A stretch of DNA of 64,000 nucleotides from Psococerastis gibbosa (taxonomy: Eukaryota > Arthropoda > Insecta > Psocodea > Psocidae), in contig OZ020484.1 of NCBI GenBank assembly GCA_963971405.1, forward strand, positions 19,344,001-19,408,000, written 5' to 3'. This document shows positions 11,337 through 24,093 of this stretch, one piece after another; position 1 is the first letter of the stretch, and each line of letters begins with the position of its first letter. The notes below the pieces were generated by a model. That model saw only the letters and a list, made by a program, of their open reading frames with translations, had not been told where the DNA came from and searched no databases. Made by a program: the position numbers and the translations under genes.

Positions 11337-11430
11337 ATGAAGAACCAGTAGAATCCGGGCTGATGGGCCGTGGTCGAGATGAAAGAGAACTTCCATCGGC
11401 CCATCAGCCCGGATTCAACTGGTTCTTCAT
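11337..11430. repeat. Hairpin of two inverted Penelope-like element ends
   Basis: Arms 11337-11369 and 11398-11430 differ at one position and contain CCAGTAGAATCCGGGCTGAT. The sequence from 11341 to 11395 matches the 3' flank of the Penelope-like ORF at 48041-48093, so this looks like two PLE termini in inverse orientation. Confidence 0.72.
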
Positions 11431-12124
11431 TCGACTCCGGCCTTTGCTGTTACATTAGTCTATGTAAATTTTATTTCTGCCACTTATTTTATTACCCCTT
11501 TTTACGAAGAACTAATTCCTACATCACGTCGACCAAAAGCCAATATATATATAAATCCGTGGTCTCGAAGCTTACAAAGAAAATGGAATATGAAACTAGA
11601 GTGTGCTGAAACTAACAAAGCCGATAAATGCAAACATTCCAAATAGTTGGATCCGGAAACGCGATGAGAAAGTTTACCCCCCTCCCCCTTCCCTTTAACA
11701 CTATTCACTGGGTTCGTTCCCACAATTTCACTTCCACTTATTGCCCTGGAGGCACAAATAATAATAATAGTCAATTTATGCATTACCTAGTATAGTCTGT
11801 CGTCTGTGCAATCATTGCAGTTCCAATGAAATTAGAATATAAAAATAGTATTGAGCCTACAGCATACAGTATTTTTTATTTTAATCTTAACGCTACGCCC
11901 TTTAGGGCTTACGCGTTGTATGTTTAGTTGTGTAGTGCAATACTGTGGTTTGAATGGGGTTGGTGTGGTGTTCATACAGTAATATACAATAGTATTGTAT
12001 GGTATGGGTTATGGGACCAGAGAAACATGTAAGGACCTACCCTATACTGTATATTAACAGTACTATATTATATCCAAACATGATATATTACTAGTATTGT
12101 GTCTGTATGTGCATATTTATTATT

Positions 12125-12895
12125 GCTTTCCAATTTATACGTAGTATAAGGAAAGTGGTTTTTACGAAATGCCCGTCTGTCTGTCTGTCTGTGCGTCGAT
12201 TTCCGGGCAAACTAATCGGTCGATTTTGATGATATTCGGCATGTAGGTTTAAAAAATCATACCTCGGGACCATTTTTTTTATTTTGGGCTAACTTAATTT
12301 GGGGGTTTTATTCTAAAAAAACTCCAAAAAAACGTCTAAAAAAATTATTTCTCAAAAACGGCTCCAACGATTTCTTTTAAATTCACATACCTGTATATTG
12401 TAGTCGTTATTAATGTTAACGAAATGCAGGGGGTTGCTTGCCCCTTGATAGGTTGCTTCTGGGGGTAAAAAAATAAAAATAACTAAATTTTCATGAAAAA
12501 TTAGTAAAAAATAATTTTTCTGCGAAACCTTTCTATCGATGATTTCTACCTTCAGGTATTTTTTAGGTGTTAAATTGAGTACCGAAACCAGACAGGTTGC
12601 TTTCCCAGAAAAGTATTTGGTTTTGTAAAAAAAAATGTTTTTTTGAAAAAATGATAGAAAATTCACGCTCAAATGCATTGTGTGCCCTGCCAGTATTGCT
12701 GTGTGGTAATGTGTTGGTCTGACCTATCTAGAATTTACCTCACCTCCAGTGACGTCAGGTGGACAACCCCCCCCCCCCCGTGATATCGGAAATTTAACCA
12801 TAGGAAAATTATTTACCATGATATTACTCATTTTCTCTATCTACTAATTTTGATGAATTGGAAAGCATGTTCGAGTAAACTCGGACCGGTTCTTT
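12125..12895 (+). mobile_element. Helentron-like nonautonomous element, copy C (5' internal deletion)
   Basis: Starts GCTTTCCAATTTATACG and ends GGACCGGTTCTTT. Compared with copies A and B it lacks the segment between AAGGAAAG and TGGTTTTTACG (about 90 bases with the AGATTTCAACGG block). The remainder is collinear. Its 3' end abuts another repeat that begins at 12898. Confidence 0.75.
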
Positions 12896-12897
12896 TG

Positions 12898-13265
12898 TAT
12901 TAAGAGGATATGCTACGTAGAAAATTGGCACCCCAAAAATTTGGCTCACTTAAGTTGTAGAAGACTACTTCGTGCATCATGTAATAGGGTATTTTTACTT
13001 TTCAATATTGTAGTTTTATTCAAAAAAGTCTATTTTAAGCGAAATTTTAGTCCCCAATGGTTTTTATGAAAGAACTAAGGTACCAAAAATTTAATATTTC
13101 CTATAATATGATGCATGAAGTAGTCTTCTACATCTAACATGAGCCAAATCTTTAATAACTTGCTTTGTTAATTAGTTAAATAAAAGTGTTATCAAAATAA
13201 AAAGTCAATAAAAACAACAAATTTTGTTGGTGCTAATTTTTAGGGGTGCCAATTTCCTCTTAATA
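12898..13265 (+). mobile_element. Palindromic TIR element abutting copy C
   Basis: Begins TATTAAGAGGA and ends TCCTCTTAATA, with inner inverted blocks (AAATTGGCACCCC outside, GTAGAAGACTACTTCRTGCA inside). A related copy is seen at about 62905-63240. The TA at each end could be the target duplication. Noncoding. Confidence 0.6.
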
Positions 13266-13447
13266 TTGTATGTATTTTATTATTTATTATAGGTTAGTTG
13301 TAAGGCCCAAAATTCTCCCATATGGAAAATAAAGACAATTTTCTTTCTTCGTGTCTGTAATTTTCGAGCTGTCGTGGAAGTAATCTCAAATGACTTATTA
13401 TAAGAATTTCGAATACCTATAGTGGACTATATCCTAATTATTATTAC

Positions 13448-13607
13448 AGACAGACATACAAGACCGATAGACAGACATTGTGAAGAAGAAAAAACCACTT
13501 GTCTTGGTTCCTGGGGCCACAAAACGTGTGAATTCGTTGAAATCTCGAGACCGAAAATTTCGACCATCACAAAACTTTCCTTATACTAACCTACAAATAG
13601 GAAGGCA
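13448..13607 (-). mobile_element. Helentron-like element, diverged 5' fragment, reverse
   Basis: On the minus strand it begins GCCTTCCTATTTGTAGG, with the CTGTC repeat and TTTCAACGAATTCACACGTT. More diverged than the full copies; only the first 160 bases or so remain. Confidence 0.6.
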
Positions 13608-14828
13608 ATAAGCAATTCTATACAATATAAATAACATACAATATCTGTAATGCTCCGCATATACCCCTACTAAATGGAGGGAGGATCTATGTACCCAATA
13701 GCGATCTGGGTTGGTAAATTCTGAAACTATGCGAAAAGAAGTTGTCCAAGGTACAAAACCATAAAAAATGAATAACGTGGGTTATTTTCAAATAGGTATT
13801 TTTTAAATAGGTACCGCTTTTTACGGAAGAGCAAACGAAAATCAACTGGCAAGGTATCGTACGTTCTATAATGACCCATTTCTTCCCCACAATATCCCAA
13901 TAATGCTTCCATTAGAATATTTAGACACAGCGGATTCCTTAGTTATGTTTTAATAATTCATGGAAAATTTCAAACCGCAATTGAGATAAAAAAAAATCAA
14001 ATGACGAAAGTTCAAAACGAAATCCAAGAATACGAATAGAAAAAAAGAACGCATGCATCAAAGGAAAGATAAGAAATGATCTGGGCAAAGTTCAGGTAAT
14101 AAAGTGAAAACGAAATTTGAGAATACGAAAAGAAGGAGGAGCGATGCGATGTTGTTTTTGCGAGAACCACAAAGAAGCTTTTAAGTGAAACTCCTTCCAC
14201 ACGAACCTCACACTTATAGCAATTTTACTGAAAATAGCGGTGGCTTTGTAAGAGTTCTTCCGCGTGCAGACAGTAAAAATTCTCCTATTTCCGTCATAAC
14301 TGCCAAAGTTTCATTAAATTTAAATTAAAAAGTCTAGACTTCCAAAATTAATTACAGTAATTAAATTAAAGCTGAACAGCAATATTTTGGCTTTATGATA
14401 TTCTCACCTAGTTGCTGGAAAATTAATTTTTAGCCCACTTTAACGCCACACATCATATAAACTTTTATAACATATTTCAAAATTAGTTGCTCTTTGTTCA
14501 GCACGAGGGATAGTTGAAATAATAATAATTGTGTATTGACCAGAAAATTGACAACTACATTTGAGAGAAAATAAATACATTTTTGACAATACATCAATGA
14601 CGGCGATGAGCGTAAGCCCATATAGCCCAATATTTTATATATATATTTATAATATAATAATATATTTTATAAGAAACGAAGGTACCGTGCTAAAATATAA
14701 ATTACAGTTAGTAAATAGCCAATTAAAAACGCATTTTTTTTTAAAAAATGCCATGTTACGATCCTATACTTAGATAAGTCTGCTCGATAATGAAGAATGG
14801 GTCCGGGCTACAAACTGCAAATAGTGTG

Positions 14829-15112
14829 TGTTGTTTCCAGCTTTCAGCATTTCTGCTTTAAGCAACCCTGTCAGCCTGGGGGGAGTTAGTCTGTTTGTTA
14901 ACATGAGGCACCGTACGGGCAGACTCCTTCACCTCGGGGGAAAGGAGAGTTGACTGACAGGATGGACCTCCTGATTATAGTGGATTCCGAAATACATAGG
15001 GAATATGGTAAAGTCACACGATTAAATCGGAGGTGACCAGGACTCGACACCCACGTAGACTGACTGGTATAGTTTCAGCGCGTTATCATGTCCCATGTTC
15101 CCCTGCAAATAG
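14829..15112 (+). repeat. Unclassified interspersed repeat, copy 1
   Basis: Shares TAAGCAACCCTGTCAGCCTG, GGCAGACTCCTTCACCTC, TGGACCTCCTGATTATAGTG and GACCAGGACTCGACACCCAC with copies at 53036-53392 and 59532-59897. No ORF, TIR or tRNA box was recognised. Confidence 0.7.
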
Positions 15113-15720
15113 TTTGATTTTCGTTTCACTAAAATATGGTAGGCATATTATATTGTATATTGTGTATACATTCTTTTACTTTTACCAAAATATACTAATT
15201 CATATTCATTATTCACCGCACAACTGACTGATTCACACTTACAAATTCAAGTTTTGCTATAGTATATCATAGGCAAAAGAGTCTAACAAAAAAAGTAATC
15301 TCCAACTTTTCGTTTTTCGATATAACGACGGTGAAACTTTGAAAGAACGCAGTCATTACCTACTACGTCAAACGCCACATAACAAGCATTTTAGGTGCGG
15401 CACGGTATGTCATAAAAATAACTTTAGTGCATCTTTAGTCAATTTTTTCTCATTGCTCATTGCTCTTTTATGCCCTAATAATGTTTATTCATTTCAGCTT
15501 TATTTTCGGCGGATGCGAGAAAGTTTCTCAATAAACGAGGCAGTTAAATAAAATGAAATCTCGTAAAGACTGTAGAAGCCGAGCTGATATGAAGCTACAC
15601 GTATCATTACTAGTCCACCAACCATTTTAATGGTCATCTACTTTCCGACATGGCGATGAAAATATAGTATGTGACTTTGAGCAGAGTAACCATATCGCCT
15701 CATTGAAGAGCACACACAGT

Positions 15721-15896
15721 ACATGTAGCGTAGTGGTATCGACGATAACTTTCACCCGAAAGGTTGTTGGTTGGAGTCCCACACTTGCTGCATTTTCTGG
15801 CCATGCTTCGAAGGGTATGTAAAGCAGGCCTAGTTAAGTGTAAGAGAGGCTTTACAGTCCTATGTACGCTAGGTTGGCATAGTAATGGAACTTCAT
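15721..15896 (+). mobile_element. SINE family 1 copy
   Basis: A box TAGCGTAGTGG is intact. The B box reads GGTTGGAGTCC, one base off consensus. The body is somewhat shortened around the GCAGGC segment. The 3' end reads CTAGGTTGGCATAGTAATGG. Confidence 0.8.
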
Positions 15897-16095
15897 TTAT
15901 TTATATAATATGCTTCTTTTATTTTAATCTGTTAGTTTTATTCAACAAACAATGTGTTTAATCAGATATATGTATAATAAAAATTGAAACATTATAGACA
16001 ACGAATAAAAAAAGCCCTTCAAATTTTACTGTAGGCCTATAGCTTTAGAAAAAAAATGTAAACATGACTGGTACCGGTAATTCGTAGGCTAGTGG

Positions 16096-16264
16096 GACCA
16101 TGGCCGTGCCCAGGGGGGTGGTCCAAGGGGTCCGGACCCCCCCCCCCCCCCGAAATAATTTTTTAATGTAAACCTGTATTGTTTGAAGAATTCATCCATT
16201 AATTCATTAATCAATTACGTAAAAAAAATTTGACCCCCCCCCGAAATCATAACCTGGGCAGTGG
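16096..16264 (+). mobile_element. hAT-type MITE, sister of 7347-7530
   Basis: CATGGCCGTGCCC at the left end, GGGTCCGGACCCCC just inside, and AACCTGGGCA at the right, where the terminal bases are eroded. GTGGGACC occurs on both sides, consistent with a target duplication. Confidence 0.6.
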
Positions 16265-16639
16265 GTGGGACCACAGTGGCGAGGAAAGCGATGAGATGTA
16301 GGAGAATGATGAAAAGCGACGGACGCGAGTTCAAAATACCATCGTTGCCCAACTTTGTTATTTTTCCAATTTAGTGAGTTTTTATTGAAAGAGACACTGT
16401 ACTGCGTATTATGTTCTTGTTTCCTTGTTATTTAATGTTGAAAGCTGTATGTAGCGTGAAAACTTGAGTTTGCATGGAGGTTGACAGCTACTCATGGGAA
16501 CGGATTAAAATAACATGCGTATATTGAAGAGAAATTTATGATATTACGATAAAGCTCATTTATCATTCTATATGAAGCTCAGTCTGACAATTTAAAAAAA
16601 TCTCAATTACAGCAGGCATGACACAAACACCGGTACCTA

Positions 16640-16930
16640 CTACATACATGTATTTCGTATACGAGCATAGCACGACTTTGACAGAGTTGATGCGTTTAAG
16701 TACCTGGGAGGCATAGTAAAAGAGTGACTAAAGAAAACCAAGTTAACAGCCGAAATGAATGCTAGAATGATGTCTAGAAAGAAGTGCTACTGAAGCTTCC
16801 ATAAGATGCAGGCAGAAGCCCTTACTTATCTCGAACGGGTCAGAAACTTGGACGCTTTCAAAGATAAATAAAAACGCATTGAGCGTTTGAGAGCGAAAGG
16901 TCCTGCAAAAAATCGTTGGAGTCTGACAAA
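16640..16930 (+). pseudogene. LINE reverse transcriptase, C-terminal fragment
   Basis: Reads FDRVDAFKYLGGIVKE, then stops, and in another frame NGSETWTLSKINKNALSV and ERKVLQKIVGV. FKYLG and YGSE-WTL are standard motifs of the thumb region of LINE reverse transcriptases. It may be the same family as 40020-41960. It ends about 90 bases before exon 9. Confidence 0.7.
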
Positions 16931-17022
16931 TTACGAGTAAATTGTACCCAACCAGACACCAGCAATGATGGATATACACAGCGTACATTGGGTAAAGATA
17001 CAATTTGAAAGGAAAGACTCAC

Positions 17023-17274
17023 CATATTTATTGGGGATGATGTCTGGGTCTGTGTCGTCTATTCTAACTTCACTAAGAGGCGAAGTGACGTTGGCCTGCC
17101 TGGAGTCGTCCACGACTTCGGACACCAGAACGACGGCCTGTTTGGAGGTGGAGGCCCGCGTCTGGCTGCGTTGGTACAGAGCTACCAGCACCAGACACAC
17201 TATTATCAGGATGGCTGTTGCTGACGCTATCAGCGTAGTGAGCACGGGACTCATCGACGTACCAGCCGTTGCAC
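17023..17274 (-). CDS. Sidestep-family receptor, exon 9 (transmembrane segment and juxtamembrane tail)
   Basis: Coding exon of about 83 residues. Acceptor TTGCAG at 17275, donor GTGAGT at 17022. After a short Thr/Ser/Gly linker it has one hydrophobic helix, roughly LIASATAILIIVCLVLVAL, followed by the stop-transfer basic residues YQRSQTR, so the chain is a type I membrane protein. The cytoplasmic part contains SEVRIDDTDPDIIPNKY; the DPDIIP motif is conserved in Sidestep tails. Ends in phase 1 after the Tyr codon, completed by AA from exon 10 to give Glu. Confidence 0.93.
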
Positions 17275-19367
17275 CTGCAAAGAACGAATTAAGTTAAAAC
17301 AAACTACCTCATTATTATGGGCCGGTCGTGAGCTACGAAACTGCTACTAACTGCTTTCTCGGCTCACTGGTACCATATTTAGCCGGTACTGTGGCCTTGT
17401 GGGACTTTCTAGATTGCCGACTCCTTCCTTGGTTTGACGGGATCAACAGTCAGACCCAAAGGAGAATCTAAACAATCCAAAATATAGCACACCAACAATA
17501 ACACACATGGAATAATGACGTGAGTCACGTGACCACATGAGCACCGGCCCACTGACAATAATGGGGAAAACTAATTTTCACGATCAGAACAGCGAAAGTT
17601 TGATGGTTCTATGCAATAATTTGGTATTTTGGTAAGCTATGGTATGTAATGTAATGTAAGGTATAATATATTAATTAAGGAATAGTTGCACTAGACACTA
17701 GTAAAAACGGTTGAAGTGGATGAGTTCACTGGTTCATTGTATATGCTAAAAATACGCCAGTGTACGACAACACAGTTGTGAGTCTAGTCCTGAGGACTGT
17801 CAGAGAACTCTTGACCACTTCTCTACTTGGGATGTTCTTGGTCAGCCGCGTTTTTCCCGCACTGATGAAGGTACTAAGTCTCAAATATTCCGTTTCATAG
17901 TCTAGTTTTCTCCTAACTGAACTATTCATTCTCCATACTGCTACATAATAGTAGAATATATTCAAGCCAAGCTAAAAGTTTCTCAAATTGTCTTAGGAGT
18001 TTTAGCTTTATTATATTATACTATAACATTATATACAATAATATTATATTAATGCAACCATTAGGGAAACCACTGAGGGTAAACTATTGGATATGCAGAC
18101 TACAAGAGAGTTTCGTCATCTAGTTTCCTCATATAACTCTTAACGGCAATCGCAAAATTGCTCAAATGCAAAATGTCGTTATCACACAGCCGGAAATATT
18201 GCACAAGAAGGGAATTGGAGCATGAAACCGCATTCAGCTTGTTCTCATTAAGAATAAGACAATCGGATTTTAACAAGTTACAGAAAAGAGACTTTGGATG
18301 GGGAAGCTGAACATTACTCTCGCACCGGCAGTCGTTCTTGTTCAGGCGTTATCGCAACCGTACGGTATGCGCTCTACATACAATATACCGTACTTATAGA
18401 CTTTATTGTTAGGTGCCCACTAACTTTAATCGAAAATCGTATGAAATTAATAGTCGTGGGTATTATAGAACAGAACAGAGTTCTTTAATTTGATAACTTT
18501 ACCCCGTATAAAACTAGTACTTTTAGACTTATCGCACTTAAATCATGTCCTGACCTGTTATGGATACCTTGGACGTCCTAAGTTGCTCAAAGGGCTCGAA
18601 CTAAGATGGAAAAAACGCCAAAAGGCGAAATGAACATTTAAATTCAGATATATGGATGGATAGATAGGTAGATGCAAACATCCCTTTAATGATTAAGGTA
18701 CTTGACACATGTACTTAGGTTTATTCAGACACAAAGTGCAAGCAAGGTGCAAAATCTCGTTTTTGCATGTCTGCAACAGCCGTAGAAACACCAAAATTAG
18801 CAGTATGAGCTGAAATTTTAAATTCGTCTAGGGCCCTAGACAAAAGGGCAGCTAAGCCCGTACTATTCTTTTCCCATGCATTCGGTTTGATCAGTAAGCT
18901 ATACTAAAGCAGAAGATTTTAGAAGGCAGCTTAGGAACCGCGATGTTGGTACTGCGGTTTCTAAACTAACTCCCAAGGCACCACCAAGTGCAGTTCTCAA
19001 AGTCGCTGATAGCATGGCACTCGCCCTGATTTGCATGTCATACATAATTCAACGACGCGCGTCATCTATGCGACTTCAATTTCACCATTGCTTCCCTCTG
19101 CAATATTACACCCAGCAGTGAGTGTGTTTAAATGCTATATCCTTATGTAGGCCATATTGTAGGTGTAGGGACCAATTTTGCACACTGCAAGTCTCAACCA
19201 GATTTTCTTTGAAGTTTGGGCCCCGCCCGCCTTGTTTTTATATTAGGTACCGACAACAGTACTCTTGACACTGTTCAATTTAAAAATGATTGCAATTTTT
19301 ACTTATAAAAACGTATGCTCCACAAAGTTCTCCAGTTTTATGAATTGTATGGATATTGTGATTAGCC

Positions 19368-19748
19368 TACATGTCGCTCCTTGATTTGCCAACGGTTCTG
19401 ACTACAAAATGCTAACTTTTCGGGAGAGCGTTCCAAAGGCTTTTCCGGTGGTTTTAATTTATGTAGCCAATCTCCTACACTTCAGCCGAGAAATGTTCAA
19501 GTTTTTAAAGGCTTGCAGTAACGACACTTGGACGTAAAATAACAGGGAAAGAATGCAGTTTTTTGGTGTAAAAAACGAGGTTGTATTGCTATTTTGTTGG
19601 CAGCTTCATTTTGCGAACTTTTTCTGTGAACTCTTGATCATACAGATGCGCGCGCATCCTCAAAATTCACTCTCAATCGTAAAGAAGTAAAACTTCAAAA
19701 ATTGATTTCTGCAGTTAAAACAGTTGGCAAATCAAGGAGTGATGTTTA
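19368..19748 (+). mobile_element. Palindromic MITE (CTCCTTGATTTGCCAAC type)
   Basis: Left end ACATGTCGCTCCTTGATTTG and right end inverse (CAAATCAAGGAGTGATGT), with the inverted similarity continuing about 45 bases (CCAACGGTTCTGACTACAAA against CAACTGTTTTAACTGCAGAA). Noncoding interior of about 300 bases. Confidence 0.65.
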
Positions 19749-20224
19749 GAATCGGCTTTATTTACAGGCGGGATTGAAGGGCTAATTTGGTGAGTCGATA
19801 TCTGTTGAGTTTTAATTTATTTACAAAAGCCAGCCTGAGGCATGCTTTTTATAGCTTTCATCACTTTGTACTGAAAAAATGTTTTTATTTTTGGACAAAC
19901 TTTGGGAGCAAGCTGTTTAATAATTTACTTACGGGTCGTTTTCGTGCCCAATAAGTTGTGCCCACTCTTAGGGTATCCTTCGACCAATGAAGAACCAGCT
20001 CGATTTAGTGTCAGACGTAGAGAGAGTTTTTATATCCCAGGCATGAGGAATGAAATTTTTAAATTATGTAAAAAATGGCTGATGTTCGTGTAGGAAAAAT
20101 GTTTCTAGGTGCCGTACTGCATGATTTATTATTATTTATTATTATTTATTAATATTATATGTTATAACTTTATTGCAAATATGGGTTAAATTGGAAGGTG
20201 GTAACTTCATCAACCTCTACTCAA

Positions 20225-20447
20225 GACATGTAGCGTAGTGGTACGGACTCTGACTTTCACCTGAAAGATTGTTGGCTCGAGTCCCACACTGGCTACATTT
20301 TCCGGCCATGCTTCGGAGGGCATGTAAAGCAGGCGGTTCCGGGCCTTCCTAGTTGAGTGTAAGAGAGGACTTTATAGCCCTAACTCCGCTAGGTTGACTT
20401 AGTAATAGAAACAATAAAAAGTCCTTTTTTATTTTTTATTTATTTAT
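20225..20447 (+). mobile_element. SINE family 1, near-full copy
   Basis: A box TAGCGTAGTGG is perfect. The B box reads GGCTCGAGTCC (one change). It has the complete body with GGCCATGCTTCGGAGGGCAT and the 3' end CTAGGTTGACTTAGTAATAG followed by ATTT-type repeats. One of the better reference copies in the window. Confidence 0.85.
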
Positions 20448-21610
20448 GCGTTATTTTTTGGCTGTGCCAAAAGTAGACCCTTACCTTACCTTTCGCAGTT
20501 AATTATTATTTTCCAGTTATTTAGTACGGTAGGTAATTAAAGTTATAAATATAGTACAATATTGAGTGGTTGTAAAGGCTCGAATGAATACCACTACAGT
20601 CAGAACTAACCTACTAAAAATTTATAATGAAGAGAGGTCAAAAGCTGGAAACGGGGATAAAAGGGAAAACTCAGCTCAGATGTTTTAATGATGGTAATCT
20701 ACAAAAATAATGCCGGAATAACTATTATGGGAACCTACGTTTTCTTGTTATACCATAGGGCATATACTCTTGTGCTTTCCTATTTTTCCACTTATGCTAC
20801 GTTATTTAAATATGAATAAAATAATTTATTTTTCTGAAGGATATATTGTATAGTTGTTTTTATTAAGGAGTGTCCTACCCAGGGATGGATCCACCCCATT
20901 TGGGGGGGGGGGGGCTGATTGTGGGACAAAATAGAAAAAATATATGTAGTGTAGATTACATCAGAGCGTAATAAATTAATGTACAATAGATTTACTAATT
21001 TTTTTGGGGGGGAAACAAATAAGAAATGTTAGAAAATAATATGCGGTTATATTATGATACTTGATACACAACACAATTTCTAATAAGCCGCCATAAGAGT
21101 AGAAGATGGTACACGGGTACTAAAGAACTAGGCTATATTGTGTGGCCGCATTTTGTAATTTTATAGCCTAATTACTTTGTATTAAGCCGTGCATTGCTGT
21201 TGCATGTTTTAGCCGATTAATGATGATACAGTCCGCATTCTTTATATTTATAATCCCATTTGCAACACAAAGACGCTTTCTTACTGTAAATAAATAATTG
21301 ATGGGTCCGGTAAGAAGGCGTTAGTCCCATTTCTTAAAACCACAGATTTTGACATGAAAGAAAGCGTTATACCCTCACTTAAAATATGGATGGTACCTAC
21401 ATAGGAAAAACATTATGTGCAACAGTGAAGTACGTTATATCGTAAGTGACCCGCCTATAACACCTTCTTCTATAATAACATATATTTAATTTGACTTAAC
21501 GTCTTCTTCCTCCTGACACTTCAATGTTTCCTAATTTTCCCCATACGCAAATTACTAGCCATTATCCTGTCCAAGACATAGACACAAACAGTGATACAGC
21601 ATCAAATATT

Positions 21611-22432
21611 GCTTTCCAATTTATACGTAGTACAATATAAGGAAAGCTTTGTGATGGTAAAAATTTTCGAATCCGAGATTTCAACGGATTTACACGTTTT
21701 GAGGTACCAGGAACCCAAAAAAGTGGTTTTTACGAAATGTCTGTCTGTCTGTCTGTCTGTCTGTTCATCGATTTCCGGGCAAACTACTCGCTGGATTTTG
21801 ATGAAATTTTGCAAGTAGGTTTACAAAATTCATTCCTCGGAACCATTTTATTTTTATTTTGGGCCAACTCAATTTGGGGGGGTTTATTCTCAAAAAACTA
21901 AAAAAACGTCTAAAATTTTTTTTTCTCAAAAACGGCTCCAACTATTTCTTTTAAATTAACATATATTGTAGTCGTTATTAATGTTGATAAAATACGAGGG
22001 GTCGCTTGCCCCTTGATAGTTTGCTTATGGGGGTAAAAAAATAAAAATAACTAAATTTTAATGAAAAATGACTAAAAAATAATTATTCTGCGAAACCTTT
22101 CTATCGATGATTTCAGTCATGTTTTAGGTGTTAATTTGAGTAACGAAACCGGACAGGTTGCTTTCCGAAAAAACTGTTTGGTTTTGTCCAAAAAAATGTT
22201 TTTTTGAAAAAATTAAAATTCACTTCAAACGCATTGCGTACCCTGCCATTATTACTGTGTGGTTAAATGTGTTGGTCTGACCTATCTAGAATTTACCTCA
22301 CCTCCAGTGGGGTCAAGTGGACAACCCCCAATTTAACCATAGGAAAATTATTTTCCATGATATTACTCATTTTCTCTATCTACTAATTGGTAAATTGGAA
22401 AGCATGTTCGAGTAAACTCAGACCGGTTCTTT
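21611..22432 (+). mobile_element. Helentron-like nonautonomous element, copy D
   Basis: Full-length. 5' GCTTTCCAATTTATACG, CTGT repeats at about 21738-21764, inverted TAAATTGGAAAGC before AGTAAACTCAGACCGGTTCTTT at the end. The usual C run before the 3' third is reduced to five C (GTGGACAACCCCCAATTTAACC). Confidence 0.75.
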
Positions 22433-22454
22433 CAAGTTATTTTAAGGCTACCAG

Positions 22455-22600
22455 GCTGAAGATGAAGGCGCAGGACAGAGAGAGCTGGAGGATGATATGC
22501 AGGAAGTTTCTGCCAACCAATCTTTGAGATTGCGACCTCATGAGAACCAAGCAATAGGAACGGCATAGAAGAAAAAAGTCATTATTTCCACTCAGTAATG
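22455..22600 (+). pseudogene. Possible LINE 3' end
   Basis: Reads MKAQDRESWRMICRKFLPTN, a pattern (A-x-DR-x-x-W) seen at the C-terminus of several LINE polyproteins, directly after Helentron-like copy D. Short and only suggestive. Confidence 0.4.
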
Positions 22601-23286
22601 AAATGAAAATTTAAATTCATTGCATTACAAAGGTGAGAGAAAGAATAGGAGCATGATAGCAAGGCCCGATCAAGTCAAGATCCCGTAAGCCTGCGATTTC
22701 CCTGGAATACCTTTCCCTCCAGTCAGGCCCTACCCCATTTTCCTCCCCACTCCCCCTCCCACACCCCACTCCCTGACTCTGTTTCTTTCAGGGGACTTTA
22801 GTTCAATTAAGCCGCCTTTGAGCAGACAATGTCACTGGGGTGGCTAACAACCCGCAAACCTTTGAACACTCTTTTGACGCAACATCCATTGGAAGGATTA
22901 ATCTTCACCATTCTAGTTTCTTTGCTGACCTCATCATTTCAAAAGCGGGTCTTCTGATTTTTCAAATCAATCGCGAATTGAAGCCTTTTTTTTAAATTAT
23001 TTCAGTTAATCATGCGATTTTTCAGTGACAAAGGCTGAGATGAAGAAAAATATTATACGAATTCAATTATATGTTGTACCGCAAACTTCGTATATAATAT
23101 TGTTCCAATATTTGATCCATAAAAAAATTGGAAAGGTTATACCTCAATTCAGATTTAAACCGTACGGTATATGTACCTATATCAACATAAACATTCCAAT
23201 TAATTAATTAATGTTTCAATGATCGAATAAATATCCTCCCGTATTTAAGGGGAATGATTTAAAAAGTTCCGTGACTATGTTATTTT

Positions 23287-24093
23287 GCTTTCCAATTTAT
23301 ACGTAGTATTTAGAGATTTAGAAATTTCAACGGATTTACACGTTTTGAGGCCCCAGGAACCCAAAAAAGTGGTTTTTACGAAATGCCTGTCTGTCTGTCT
23401 GTCGCTCTGTCTGTCTGTTCATCGATTTCCAGGCAAACTACTCAGTGGATTTAAATGAAGTTTGGCATGTAGGTTTATAAAACTCATACCTCAGGACCTT
23501 TTTTTTTTATTCCGGGCTAACTAAATTTGGGGGGGTTTTATTCTCAAAAAACTCCAATAAAACGCCTAAAAATATTATTTCTCAAAAACGGCTCAAACGA
23601 TTTCTTTTAAATTCACATATATTGTAGTCGTTATTTATGTTGATAAAATGCGGGGAGTCGCTTGCCCCTTGATAGTTTGCTTCTGGGGGTAAAAAAATAA
23701 AAATAACTAAATTTTAATGAAAAATGACTAAAAAATAATTTTTCTGCGAAACCTTTCTATATTTTAGGTGTTAAATTGATTAACGAAACCGGACAGTTTG
23801 CTTTCCCAAAAAACTATTGGGTTTAGTGCAAATTTTTTTTTTTTTTTGAAAAAATGAAAGCAAATTCACGCTCAAATGCATTGCGTGCCCTGCCTGCTGT
23901 GTGGTAATGTGTTGGTCTGAACTATCTAGAATTTACGTCACCTTCAGTGACGTCAGGTGATCGACCCCCCCCCCCCCCCGTGATATCCGAAATTTAACCA
24001 TAGGAAAATTATTTACCATGAAATTAATCATTTTCTCTCTTTGCTAATCGATAAATTGGAAAGCATGTTCGAGTAAACTCGGACCGGTTCTTT
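23287..24093 (+). mobile_element. Helentron-like nonautonomous element, copy E
   Basis: Full-length with a small deletion near the 5' end. GCTTTCCAATTTATACG start, CTGT repeats at about 23386-23418, C run near 23967, ATAAATTGGAAAGC and ACTCGGACCGGTTCTTT end. Confidence 0.75.

Larger units (their letters stand above)
9737..17022 (-). other. Intron between exons 9 and 10
   Basis: Holds a MITE inserted in a 34-base minisatellite (about 9920-10405), a PLE-end hairpin (11337-11430), a Helentron-like element and its abutting TIR element (12125-13265), a fragment of the same family (13448-13607), an unclassified repeat (14829-15112), a SINE (15721-15896), a hAT-type MITE (16096-16264) and a LINE fragment (16640-16930) ending about 90 bases short of exon 9. 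Nothing else is recognised in 10406-11336, 11431-12124 and 13608-14828. Confidence 0.6.

Noticed and set aside
16965..17297. 110-residue plus-strand open frame
   Set aside because: Antisense shadow of exon 9, which is supported by splice sites, phase and a transmembrane segment.
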